The position numbers and the translations under genes were made by a program. A stretch of DNA of 8,410 nt from Phycisphaeraceae bacterium (GTDB lineage Bacteria; Planctomycetota; Phycisphaerae; Phycisphaerales; UBA1924): assembly GCA_009827215.1 (NCBI GenBank), contig WUAJ01000096.1, positions 1 to 8,410 on the forward strand, in the 5' to 3' direction. Positions 1-6,916 of this stretch are shown here, piece by piece; position 1 is the stretch's first letter; every line of letters starts with the position of its first letter. Below the pieces are notes generated by a model. That model worked only from the letters and a program-made list of their open reading frames with translations, did no database searches and had not been told where the DNA came from.

Positions 1-1192
1 AAGATCTGTAGCGTTCGTTAATCTGATCCATTTCGAGCCGCATTGTCTTTTCAAGCGCGAGGAGTCCGGTGGGATCCTTCGTGTAAGACTTGCAGTATTC
101 TTGATAGAAATCAGCGAGCTTGCCCTGTTCAAGCAGCCACATCAGGATTGTGCGAGATTGAGCGTATCGAGCGAGCGGCCTGCGATTGGTGAAGGTTGGG
201 AGATCCATCTGAGCGATCGTCTCGATCGCCGGGAGTTTGCGGACCCTTTGCAATCGCTTGACCATATTGGTCCGCCAGGATGGGACCGGAACGAGCCGCC
301 CCCCTACCACATCGAAGTCCTCAACAACTGAAGCGAGCCCTTCTTGGATCCATGGTGCGTGCTCTTGTCCCATCCGCGACATGTCTCGCCAATGCAGCAC
401 ATGGACATACTCATGACGGAGTGTCGCACCTAAATCCTGAGCGACCAATCGTCGCTGTTGATGCTCGTAGGCACCGCCAACACTCGAGATGCTGCCACGT
501 ACACCGGGACCAAATGTTTCCAGTGCCCATTTCGCGAACCCTCTGCGTTCAGGGAGACCCACCATGACCCACGCGGAATCTTCGCTCCCTCCCGCGCCGT
601 CCGTTGCTTCAAGGCCGATCATGACCTCGCGGAGGACCCAATCCGTGATGAGCTGGAGTTCCTCGACCGCTTGATCGGTCGAGACTGGATCATGAGCACT
701 CACAATCTCTAGTCGGAATTCATCAAGCGTGCGGCGCTCCATCCTTTTGTACTTCACCAGCTCGTTCATCCGCGCCAAGTCAATATTTCGACGCGTCTGA
801 ATCGTCGCGTCCCATTGGGCCATGAGCTTGGTAAAATAGTCTGTATCTCTCAGACGCTCGAGGTCCGGATCTCGCAGGAGTTGTCTGCGATCAGAGAATC
901 CCAATGCCACCGCTCGTTTGAGTGATTGCTCCGCTCCTGTGAGCTCACCCAATCTGCTTAGTGCAGCGGCGAGGTTGTAGTGACCTACAAAGCTCTTTGG
1001 ACGCTGATCGATGAGTAGCTGCCAAATCTCAGCGGCCTTCTCCCACTGTTTGGCGTGCATCGCTTCGATGCCTCGGGATTCGATCTGGGACGCTGACTCA
1101 GTGCTTGCTTTGGGATCAGGTGCCCAACCTGCTGATTGTGAGGTCCCCAGCGTGAAAGTGAAGAGCATCGCGATAAGTACGATTTTGTGCAT
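1..1192 (-). CDS. Secreted TPR-containing HExxH (gluzincin, DUF1570-like) metallopeptidase, C-terminus cut by window edge
   Basis: The frame stays open for 397 codons from ATG 1190-1192 to the left edge, so the C-terminus is missing. Residues 1-21 form a short basic n-region and a hydrophobic core ending near SQSAG, a probable Sec signal peptide. Residues ~35-125 look like degenerate TPR helices (GIEAMHAKQWEKAAEIWQ, then HYNLAAALSRLGE). The key motif is HEYVH (H260, E261, H264), followed by PWIQEGLA with E284. This is the HExxH...E zinc signature of gluzincins, laid out as in DUF1570/Peptidase_MA-like proteins: two His and the distal Glu bind zinc, E261 is the catalytic base. A soluble exported hydrolase is inferred; the substrate is unknown. 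GGAG at 1197-1200 lies 4 nt upstream of the ATG, a rather tight spacing. The reading frame passes a run of six C at 299-304 and is intact through it. It is divergent from the CNNM pair, and no functional link is evident. Confidence 0.82.
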   Translation of the reverse strand, partial: MHKIVLIAMLFTFTLGTSQSAGWAPDPKASTESASQIESRGIEAMHAKQWEKAAEIWQLLIDQRPKSFVGHYNLAAALSRLGELTGAEQSLKRAVALGFSDRRQLLRDPDLERLRDTDYFTKLMAQWDATIQTRRNIDLARMNELVKYKRMERRTLDEFRLEIVSAHDPVSTDQAVEELQLITDWVLREVMIGLEATDGAGGSEDSAWVMVGLPERRGFAKWALETFGPGVRGSISSVGGAYEHQQRRLVAQDLGATLRHEYVHVLHWRDMSRMGQEHAPWIQEGLASVVEDFDVVGGRLVPVPSWRTNMVKRLQRVRKLPAIETIAQMDLPTFTNRRPLARYAQSRTILMWLLEQGKLADFYQEYCKSYTKDPTGLLALEKTMRLEMDQINERYRS

Positions 1193-1293
1193 ACCTCTCC
1201 ATTCGGTCATTCCAGACGCTCCGTTCCACCGAATCGTTGTCCGAACACATACCATATCAGATCAAAGATCTGACAGGACACTGACTACGCACC
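1193..1293. promoter_or_regulatory. Divergent intergenic region between metallopeptidase and CNNM genes
   Basis: These 101 bp separate two divergent starts, so promoters for both directions should lie here. I could not find a convincing -35/-10 pair on either strand. TTGTCC at 1237-1242 resembles a -35 for the plus strand but has no good -10 at 16-18 nt. The strongest structure is the dyad at 1257-1273, listed separately. The role is inferred from position only. Confidence 0.5.
1257..1273. repeat. Perfect 7-bp inverted repeat with AAA centre, possible operator or leader hairpin
   Basis: TCAGATC, AAA, GATCTGA reads as a perfect dyad with 7-bp arms and a 3-nt centre. It ends 20 nt before the CNNM start at 1294 and lies 64 nt upstream of the divergent metallopeptidase start. 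As DNA it could be a repressor or activator site acting on one or both genes; as RNA it could form a small hairpin in the CNNM leader. No T-run follows, so it is not a canonical terminator. Each arm carries one GATC. The function is inferred. Confidence 0.45.
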
Positions 1294-2613
1294 ATGCTGC
1301 TCGCACAAACCACTTCCATCGTGACCCAAGCGCCATTGCTCATAGTAATGGGAGCACTGCTTATTGGTTCGGCGATCGCGTCCGCTTCGGAAACAGCTCT
1401 GCTTGGTCTTTCACGCTCAAAGCGTGCTGTGCTTCGTGCTGAGCACTCTGGATTGGGGCTGATGGTTGATCGACTCCTGCTCAACCCCAGACAACTGCTG
1501 CTCCAAGTATTGCTCCTCAACATGGTGATCAATGTTGGATATTTCATCACCACTTCGATCGTCACGCTCAACGCTGAGTCCACGAGCACTCGGATTATCA
1601 TTTCCGTCGCTTCGCTGTTTGCGATCATTCTTGTTGGTGAGGTCTTCGCGAAGCTCTTTGCGGTTGCATCCCCAACACTGTGCCTGCGGATCGTGGCGCC
1701 ATTGCATCTGATCCTGAAACAGCCGCTGCGTCCTTTGATTACGATTCTTGAGCGGTACTTCATCCTGCCAGGGACGCGATTGCTTGTCCCTGGACCTCCG
1801 CCACCTCCAGGTATCACGGCTCAAGAAATGTCGGCACTCCTCGAGATGGGGACCAATGAAGGGGTGATTGATCAGTCTGAGCAGGATTTGCTCTCCGCGA
1901 TCATCATGCTCTCCCAGCGCCGAGTCGAAGAGATCATGCGTCCACGAGTGGAGTTCACTTGGATCGATGCGGACGCATCGCGTGATGAGGTCATCGAGGC
2001 GTGCTCACAATCAAGCGCTACCCGATTTCCTGTCTTCGAAGGCGGTCTCGACGGTACCCCGATCGGCATGACGGATGCGAAGCGTGTGCTTGCGGGTGCT
2101 GACATTCGTGACACGCTGTCGCCTTTGCTGTTTATTCCAGAGCAAGCAACGCTTGATACGCTGCTGACCCAGCTGCGTGACAACGCGCAGACCATCGCTC
2201 TCGCTGTCGATGAGCACGGCACGGTGGTCGGACTCGTCGCGCTCGCGGACATCGCGGGTCAACTGCTCTCAGGAATCGCCGACGCACCAACTACTGAAGC
2301 GCAAGAGATCCAGATGATCGGTCCGGGGACTTGGTCCGTGCCGGGTCGACTGGCTGTTCATGAATGGTCAACGCTGTTCAGCGGTTTGGGTACTACAGAA
2401 ACCCTCACCCAATCCACGACACGCACGACTGCGAAAACCCTCGCTGGATTGATCATGCACGCGCTTGCACGCGTCCCGAAGGTGGGTGACCAGATCAATC
2501 TCGGAACTGCAACGCTGACGGTGCTCTCGATGAACGACCTCGTCGTCGAGACTGTTGAGGTCAAGCTGAAGCTGGATGATAATGACGAGGATTCACTGGG
2601 GGGTGTGGATTGA
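1294..2613 (+). CDS. CNNM/DUF21-CBS-CorC_HlyC membrane protein (hemolysin C / CorC-like family)
   Basis: This 439-residue protein has the full three-part family layout. The DUF21 (CNNM) membrane domain covers ~13-155, with helices near 13-32, 66-90 and 100-125. Its hallmarks are SASETALLGLSR at 30-41, an NxxxN pair (N76, N80) and GEVFAK at 115-120, a variant of the usual GExxPK. A proline-rich linker (PGPPPPPG, 166-173) leads to a CBS pair at ~213-325. The CorC_HlyC domain follows at ~340-426 (from IGPGTWSVPGRL through VGDQINLGTATLTVL). Family members are linked to Mg2+ or Co2+ export or tolerance, with nucleotide-sensing CBS domains; metal transport is inferred from the family and is not shown here. 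ATG 1294 lacks a good Shine-Dalgarno (AGGA at 1275-1278 is 15 nt away), but it leaves the first membrane helix complete. The acidic C-terminus (DDNDEDS) ends in a stop that overlaps the next gene. Confidence 0.93.
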   Translation: MLLAQTTSIVTQAPLLIVMGALLIGSAIASASETALLGLSRSKRAVLRAEHSGLGLMVDRLLLNPRQLLLQVLLLNMVINVGYFITTSIVTLNAESTSTRIIISVASLFAIILVGEVFAKLFAVASPTLCLRIVAPLHLILKQPLRPLITILERYFILPGTRLLVPGPPPPPGITAQEMSALLEMGTNEGVIDQSEQDLLSAIIMLSQRRVEEIMRPRVEFTWIDADASRDEVIEACSQSSATRFPVFEGGLDGTPIGMTDAKRVLAGADIRDTLSPLLFIPEQATLDTLLTQLRDNAQTIALAVDEHGTVVGLVALADIAGQLLSGIADAPTTEAQEIQMIGPGTWSVPGRLAVHEWSTLFSGLGTTETLTQSTTRTTAKTLAGLIMHALARVPKVGDQINLGTATLTVLSMNDLVVETVEVKLKLDDNDEDSLGGVD

Positions 2614-3587
2614 TGCCCCTCCATGAACTCGTAATTTGGATTTTGATTGCCTGCATTGGACTGATGGGATCGGCGCTGTGTTCTGGACTCGAGGTTGGGT
2701 TGTACGCCGTCTCTCGCGTGTTTGTGCGTGTTCGATCGATTGATCAGCCTCGCGCTCAGCTGCTTCATCAACAGCTCGAGAAACCTGCTCCGCTTCTCAC
2801 AACACTGCTCGTGTACAACAACGCGTTCAATTACCTCGCGACGCTCGCGATCACGGCTCTGCTCTCAACAACCAACCTCTCCGAGACCCTGATCATCGTG
2901 ATCCAAGCGATCGTGCTTACTCCGATCCTGCTGATCTTCGCGGAATCGATCCCCAAGGAACTCTTCCGATCCCGCGCCAATCAGCTCATGGAACGACTCG
3001 CTCGCGTGCTCGCGTTTATGAAGCTCTCGCTCACGCTGATCCCGGTCACGCCGATCATCACATCGATTGCCAACGCGTTATCGAAACTGATCGGATCCGA
3101 TTTGACTGGATCGGTCCGCTCGGCGCGACATCACATGGCGGATCTGATCAAACATGCTGACGAGCAGATCACACAGTCCCAAACGGAGATGATCGATCGG
3201 GCGCTACAACTCAATCAGACACCGATCCGCATTAATGCGGTCCCATTGGCGCGAGTGATCCGGCTGAGTTCTTCGGCATCTCCATCTGAGGCTCTCAAAC
3301 AAATCAAGAAAAGCAATCACAGTCGATACCCAGTCCATGATTCTCAAGGAAAGATCATCGGATGTATCCAGACGATTGATCTGTACACAACCAGCGAACC
3401 TACGATCGAATTTCTGACCAAGCCGATTGTCCGCCTTAATGCTGAGGTCCCGATGCGCAGGGCGCTGACTGAGATGCGAGCCGCGAACGCGCACCTTGCG
3501 ATCGTCACTCGATCGGGTCAGGATGCAGGGATTCTGACTCGGAAGGACCTGTTATCGCCGTTGATCGCGACCACCCATGATTGGTAG
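2613..3587 (+). CDS. Second CNNM/DUF21-CBS membrane protein, lacking the CorC_HlyC domain
   Basis: This 324-residue protein is a divergent tandem paralogue of the preceding gene. The DUF21 domain (~1-160) has membrane helices near 5-30, 60-85 and 92-115. Its motifs are SALCSGLEVGLYAVSR (20-35), which departs from the usual S-E-T; an NxxxN pair in YNNAFN (N69, N73); and AESIPKELF (110-118), which keeps the Glu and the Pro-Lys. Two CBS units follow at about 209-258 (VPLARVI to QTIDLY) and 265-315 (EFLTKPIVRL to GILTRKDLL). The protein stops right after CBS2, without the CorC_HlyC domain of its neighbour. The stop of the upstream gene and this ATG share one base (TGATG), so the two are probably translationally coupled. 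A G-run at 2598-2603 lies 9 nt upstream and can serve as ribosome-binding site. TTG 2610, one codon earlier, is a less likely start. A heteromeric partnership with the upstream protein is inferred. Confidence 0.9.
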   Translation: MPLHELVIWILIACIGLMGSALCSGLEVGLYAVSRVFVRVRSIDQPRAQLLHQQLEKPAPLLTTLLVYNNAFNYLATLAITALLSTTNLSETLIIVIQAIVLTPILLIFAESIPKELFRSRANQLMERLARVLAFMKLSLTLIPVTPIITSIANALSKLIGSDLTGSVRSARHHMADLIKHADEQITQSQTEMIDRALQLNQTPIRINAVPLARVIRLSSSASPSEALKQIKKSNHSRYPVHDSQGKIIGCIQTIDLYTTSEPTIEFLTKPIVRLNAEVPMRRALTEMRAANAHLAIVTRSGQDAGILTRKDLLSPLIATTHDW

Positions 3588-3634
3588 GAATAGAAACTGC
3601 AATCGAGTAGTTGTTTGAGCGGGAGACCTAATCC
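3588..3634. other. Short intergenic gap before thioredoxin-like gene
   Basis: A 47-bp gap follows the second CNNM gene. It holds a purine-rich ribosome-binding site, GGGAG at 3621-3625, 9 nt before ATG 3635. No hairpin-plus-T terminator or convincing promoter is visible, so the thioredoxin-like gene could be co-transcribed with the CNNM pair. Confidence 0.5.
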
Positions 3635-4075
3635 ATGAAGAATCACATCATCACAATCGTCCTGCTCGCGCTCGTCGCGTACATCGCCACTCCGAGGATC
3701 GTCAGCCTGTTGAAAGGACCTGCGGAAACACCGACCATCTTCGCGGCAGGACTCACCCTCGATCAAGCGGTGGAGCAATCCGCAGTGACCGGAAAGCCGA
3801 TGCTGGTGCTCGTCACAGCGGATTGGTGCCCTCCATGTCAAGCACTCAAACGCGGGGCACTGATCGATCCGGAGGTCGCTCAGTGGGTCCAGGACAACAT
3901 GATCCCGGTCTATCTTGAAGATGGTACGAATCCTGATGCGATCCGCATGCTCCCAGTGCGCTCCTACCCGACGACTCTGGTCATTCAGGAAGGCAATATC
4001 TTGGGTCAGTTCTCAGGCAATGTCTCGGCATCCAAGTTCCTTTCAAGCATCCAGGACCTTACATCCAAATCCTGA
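3635..4075 (+). CDS. Membrane-anchored thioredoxin-fold protein (DsbD-gamma / Thioredoxin_7-like)
   Basis: This 146-residue protein begins with an uncleaved-looking hydrophobic segment (residues 4-19, after MKN), which would anchor it in the inner membrane with the rest outside the cytoplasm. The thioredoxin fold covers ~38-142. The active site is TADWCPPCQ with C65 and C68 (CxxC), and the cis-proline loop is SYPTT with P112. The wording ADWC..C..LK....DPEV resembles the C-terminal domain of DsbD and Thioredoxin_7 proteins, which reduce or exchange disulfides in the periplasm. The exact partner is unknown. GGGAG at 3621-3625 lies 9 nt before the ATG and supports this start. It sits between envelope genes on the same strand; the 112-bp gap downstream suggests it ends its transcript or is followed by a new promoter. 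Confidence 0.88.
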   Translation: MKNHIITIVLLALVAYIATPRIVSLLKGPAETPTIFAAGLTLDQAVEQSAVTGKPMLVLVTADWCPPCQALKRGALIDPEVAQWVQDNMIPVYLEDGTNPDAIRMLPVRSYPTTLVIQEGNILGQFSGNVSASKFLSSIQDLTSKS

Positions 4076-4187
4076 TCAGCTGAACCGATCTCTACGAACA
4101 ACTGTATAGATATAGGTATCCGGCTCCTGTGAGTGACCACTGGAGCTCTTGGATCGCATATCGTGGATCAACGAAAGGCATACGCAC
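4076..4187 (+). promoter_or_regulatory. Intergenic region with AT-rich -10-like patch, candidate promoter for the peptidase-tsaD-GGQ-hflX block
   Basis: This is the longest same-strand gap in the window (112 bp). It contains an AT-rich patch, TATAGATATAGG at 4105-4116, that stands out from the GC-rich surroundings and resembles overlapping -10 boxes, with TG directly before it. No good TTGACA-like box lies 16-18 nt upstream. GATA and TATC (4109-4112, 4117-4120) form a small dyad around TAGG. I see no terminator for the thioredoxin-like gene. The promoter call rests on position and base composition only. Confidence 0.35.
4173..4178 (+). promoter_or_regulatory. Ribosome-binding site deciding the S41 peptidase start
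   Basis: GAAAGG lies 9 nt before ATG 4188. It favours ATG 4188 over the in-frame TTG at 4149, which would add 13 polar residues ahead of the export segment. Confidence 0.6.
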
Positions 4188-5852
4188 ATGCAGAATCTTC
4201 GCGCCAACGCACTCGTTGCGACCCTCGCGGTTGCTGTTCTCGGCTCCGCGGTCGCGGTCACCACCAACGCAACCCGATCAACGGACTACGGCTTCTATGA
4301 CCCCATCGTCGATGTCCACACAATGATCGAACACCTCTATGTAGAGGAACCGACTGACAATGAGATTCAGCTCGGCGCGATCAACGGCATGCTCGAGAAT
4401 CTCAACGATCCATACACCACCTTTATCCCAGCGGATCTGGAGCGTGATTTCGACAAGGACATGCGCGGCGAGTATGTCGGGATCGGCGCCGAGGTGATCC
4501 TCCGTGATGGTTGGCTGACCATCGCGTCTCCAATGGACGACTCCCCGGCATGGAAAGCGGGTGTCATGGCCGACGACAAGGTAGTGAAGATCGACGGCGA
4601 ATCCACATGGGGATATACGATCAACGACTCGATCGACAAACTCCTCGGCGAACCGAACACTAATGTGACGATCACTGTCGAACGCAACGGTGTTGAGCAA
4701 GATATCACGATCACACGCGATCACATCAAAGTCCAAGCCGTCAAGGGTTTCATGCGCAGTGATGGTGGTGAAGGTCCTTGGCGCTACATCATCGACGACT
4801 CGACCAACATCGCGTACATCCGGCTAACCCAGTTCATCCCTGGATGCGCTCAGGAACTCAAGGAAGCGATCGAGACCGCAACTGCGAACGCGGGAGGCGA
4901 GCTTGAAGGATTGATCCTCGATCTGCGTTACAACCCAGGCGGACTGCTGAATGAAGCTGTAGAGATTGCGGATCTGTTCCTTGAAGACGGCGTGATTGTG
5001 ACCACCAAGGGCAGAGCACACGAAGATCGCTCTGAGAGTGCATCTAAGAATGGCACACTCCCGCACTTCCCGATGATCACACTCATCAACGGTAACTCCG
5101 CGTCGGCTTCCGAAATTCTCTCCGGAGCGCTCGCGGATCATGGACGCTCCATCATCATCGGCGCCCGCTCGTTTGGGAAAGGATCTGTCCAGACGGTGCG
5201 CCCGCTTGAATCTGGCGCGGGGACACTCAAGATGACTGAGCAGTACTACTACCTCCCATCTGGACGCTTGCTCCATCGTCGAGATGATTCGACTGTCTGG
5301 GGCGTAGACCCGACGCCGGGATATTACCTCTCGATGACCGATCAAGAGCGGATCAACATGCTCAACGCTCGCAGAGAAAACGAGATCCTCCACAAAGTGG
5401 AAGGTCCGGAACTCACGAATCGGGATGAGATTCTTGAGGCGCTCGATGATGTCCAGCTTACTGCTGGGGTCAATGTGTTGAACAACCGTCTTGCTACTGG
5501 AGAGTTTGCACCTGTCGGGATTGAATCCAACCAACCCGATGATGCTGCGTTTGAGGAACTGGTCGCACTGCGTTTGCAAGAGGAACGCATCCTGCGTCAG
5601 CTTGAGCGGATCAATCGGCGCGTGACCGCGATCGAGAGTGTGGTGAATTCTGATGAAGACCCGCTTGATCTTTGGGACGATGATCGTCAGGTCGCAGGTG
5701 GCCAGCTCATCGTCAAGGATGCGGATGGGAATCTGGTCACCACGCTTGAGATCACTGGACCAAACCTTGAACGCTGGCTCATCGACGCGGATGTCAAGAT
5801 ATTGGACAACGATGATATCGAGGGCGGTCTCAATGGAGAAGGGGAACAGTGA
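4188..5852 (+). CDS. S41 family C-terminal processing peptidase (CtpA/CtpB/Prc-like)
   Basis: A 554-residue exported serine protease of the tail-specific type. Residues 1-27 form a signal peptide or membrane anchor. An N-terminal helical region (~35-92) is followed by a PDZ domain at ~93-182 (GEYVGIGAEV at 94-103, then SPAWKAGVMADDKVVKIDG). The S41 core spans ~205-385. It contains ILDLRYNPGG (243-252), NGNSASASEI with nucleophile S306, and SFGKGSVQ with K331 and Q335. The 25-residue Ser-Lys spacing matches CtpB and Prc, so the catalytic set is complete. Such enzymes clip the C-termini of periplasmic proteins; targets here are unknown. A long tail follows (~386-554), with a coiled-coil-like stretch at ~455-487 and a short beta-rich piece (GGQLIVKDADGN). 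ATG 4188 is chosen for its GAAAGG site and because it starts directly on the export segment. The stop overlaps the tsaD start by 4 nt. Confidence 0.94.
   Translation: MQNLRANALVATLAVAVLGSAVAVTTNATRSTDYGFYDPIVDVHTMIEHLYVEEPTDNEIQLGAINGMLENLNDPYTTFIPADLERDFDKDMRGEYVGIGAEVILRDGWLTIASPMDDSPAWKAGVMADDKVVKIDGESTWGYTINDSIDKLLGEPNTNVTITVERNGVEQDITITRDHIKVQAVKGFMRSDGGEGPWRYIIDDSTNIAYIRLTQFIPGCAQELKEAIETATANAGGELEGLILDLRYNPGGLLNEAVEIADLFLEDGVIVTTKGRAHEDRSESASKNGTLPHFPMITLINGNSASASEILSGALADHGRSIIIGARSFGKGSVQTVRPLESGAGTLKMTEQYYYLPSGRLLHRRDDSTVWGVDPTPGYYLSMTDQERINMLNARRENEILHKVEGPELTNRDEILEALDDVQLTAGVNVLNNRLATGEFAPVGIESNQPDDAAFEELVALRLQEERILRQLERINRRVTAIESVVNSDEDPLDLWDDDRQVAGGQLIVKDADGNLVTTLEITGPNLERWLIDADVKILDNDDIEGGLNGEGEQ
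5835..5844 (+). promoter_or_regulatory. Shine-Dalgarno for tsaD inside the peptidase 3' end
   Basis: GGAGAAGGGG lies in the last codons of the S41 peptidase gene. It ends 4 nt before GTG 5849 (10 nt when counted from GGAG). It is the strongest ribosome-binding site in the window and supports the GTG start overlapping the upstream stop (GTGA). Confidence 0.7.
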
Positions 5853-6910
5853 TTGTTCTGGGGATCGAATCCTCGTGCGACGAGACCGCCGCGGCTGTGA
5901 TTGAAGACTCGACGATCGTGCGTTCGTCCGTCGTTGCATCGCAGACCGAAACCCATGCTGAATACGGCGGGGTGGTCCCAGAGATCGCTTCTCGTCTCCA
6001 CGAGATCAACATTCTTCCCGTTCTCAAGCAAGCGATCGATGAAGCGGGTGTTGAGCTCGAACACATCGACGCGATCGTAGTGGGACATCGACCTGGTTTG
6101 GTCGGTTCGTTGTTGGTCGGATTGTCAGCCGCGAAAGCGTTGAGCTGGTCACTCAACAAACCGCTGATCGGCGTCGACCATGTGCATGCACACCTCTACG
6201 CACCATTCCTTGATGCTCAAGACGGACCAACTTTCCCGGCGTTGGGGCTCGTGATCTCTGGAGGTCACACCTCGCTCTATCGCATGGACTCTCCTACCAA
6301 ACTCACACGCTTGGGCGCCACGATCGATGACGCGATCGGTGAAGCGTTCGACAAAGCGGCGTCGATTCTGGATCTGCCATATCCCGGCGGCCCGCATATC
6401 GACAAGCTCGCACAAGATCCAGATGCGAATGATCGACTGGTCGATTTCCCAATCTCAAGACTCAGGAAGGACTCGCTGGATTTCAGCTACTCGGGATTGA
6501 AAACAGCGCTGTTGTATGCCGCGAAAGGAAAGCCCAATCCACCCAAACTCCCAGGAAAACCACAGCGGATCGCGGAGCCCGCTCCGGAGCTGACGACGGA
6601 TCGTGTTCGTGATCTCGCGGCGAGTTTCCAGAGAGCCGCAGTACGAGCACTGACCATCAAAGCACAACGAGCGCTAGACACGAATCCGGATCTCACTTCC
6701 ATCATCATCGGAGGCGGCGTCAGCGCCAACACGCGTGTCCGATCAGAGTTTGCGAAGCTCGCACAGGACAACGACTGCTCGCTGCATATCCCAGAGATGA
6801 AATATTGCGTGGACAACGCCGCGATGATCGGGGCGCTTGGATCGGTCATGTTCGAGGCTGGTCACTGCGATGATCTCACACTTGCCGCGACCCCAACCAC
6901 GGCTTGCTGA
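5849..6910 (+). CDS. tsaD: tRNA N6-adenosine threonylcarbamoyltransferase TsaD
   Basis: This 353-residue cytoplasmic ASKHA-fold enzyme transfers the threonylcarbamoyl group from threonylcarbamoyl-AMP to A37 of ANN-decoding tRNAs, working with TsaB and TsaE (not in this window). It begins with IESSCDETAAAV (6-17). Metal-binding H111 and H115 lie in DHVHAH, and the third ligand D322 lies in CVDNAAMIGALG. Also visible are VISGGHTSL (135-143), IDDAIGEAFDKAA (159-171), FSYSGLKTALL (212-222) and IGGGVSANTRVR (287-298). Length and motif order fit the bacterial family. Two oddities: VGHRPGLVGSLLVG (78-91) has HR where E. coli has AG before PGL, and a proline/lysine-rich insert sits at ~226-247. The start is GTG within the upstream stop, with a strong Shine-Dalgarno. 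It is in the same frame as the next two genes. Confidence 0.97.
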   Translation: MIVLGIESSCDETAAAVIEDSTIVRSSVVASQTETHAEYGGVVPEIASRLHEINILPVLKQAIDEAGVELEHIDAIVVGHRPGLVGSLLVGLSAAKALSWSLNKPLIGVDHVHAHLYAPFLDAQDGPTFPALGLVISGGHTSLYRMDSPTKLTRLGATIDDAIGEAFDKAASILDLPYPGGPHIDKLAQDPDANDRLVDFPISRLRKDSLDFSYSGLKTALLYAAKGKPNPPKLPGKPQRIAEPAPELTTDRVRDLAASFQRAAVRALTIKAQRALDTNPDLTSIIIGGGVSANTRVRSEFAKLAQDNDCSLHIPEMKYCVDNAAMIGALGSVMFEAGHCDDLTLAATPTTAC

Positions 6911-6916
6911 TTCATG
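6908..6916 (+). other. tsaD stop / GGQ gene start junction, in frame
   Basis: TGA (6908-6910), one TTC codon, then ATG (6914-6916), all in the tsaD frame. No Shine-Dalgarno-like purine run precedes this ATG, so the downstream gene probably depends on ribosomes that terminate at tsaD and restart (translational coupling). Readthrough of TGA would give a TsaD-GGQ fusion, but nothing in the sequence demonstrates this. Confidence 0.55.

Noticed and set aside
290..310. Apparent frameshift in the metallopeptidase after the EGLA motif
   Set aside because: It came from a miscount of the six-C run at 299-304. With six bases the frame continues intact to the window edge.
1011..1442. 143-codon plus-strand open frame spanning the divergent intergenic region
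   Set aside because: It overlaps the start of the metallopeptidase (opposite strand) and the start of the CNNM gene, and its product resembles nothing.
1257..1824. Two minus-strand open frames overlapping the first CNNM gene
   Set aside because: They are shadows of the DUF21 domain coding strand. Their protein sequence is low-complexity and Arg/Ser-rich with no domain.
2610..2612. TTG start one codon before the second CNNM ATG
   Set aside because: The ATG at 2613 overlaps the upstream stop as TGATG, is the stronger start codon and has suitable spacing from the G-run.
4076..4104. Possible terminator after the thioredoxin-like gene (TGATCA, TCAGCTGA palindromes)
   Set aside because: The palindromes are short and overlapping, with no stable stem and no T-run.
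4149..4187. Upstream TTG start for the S41 peptidase
   Set aside because: It would put 13 polar residues before the export segment. ATG 4188 has a well-spaced GAAAGG site.
4824..5939. Long open frame (371 codons) on the minus strand
   Set aside because: It lies antisense to the S41 peptidase core, whose catalytic motifs are unambiguous. Its translation has no recognisable motif, and GC-rich codon bias explains open antisense frames.
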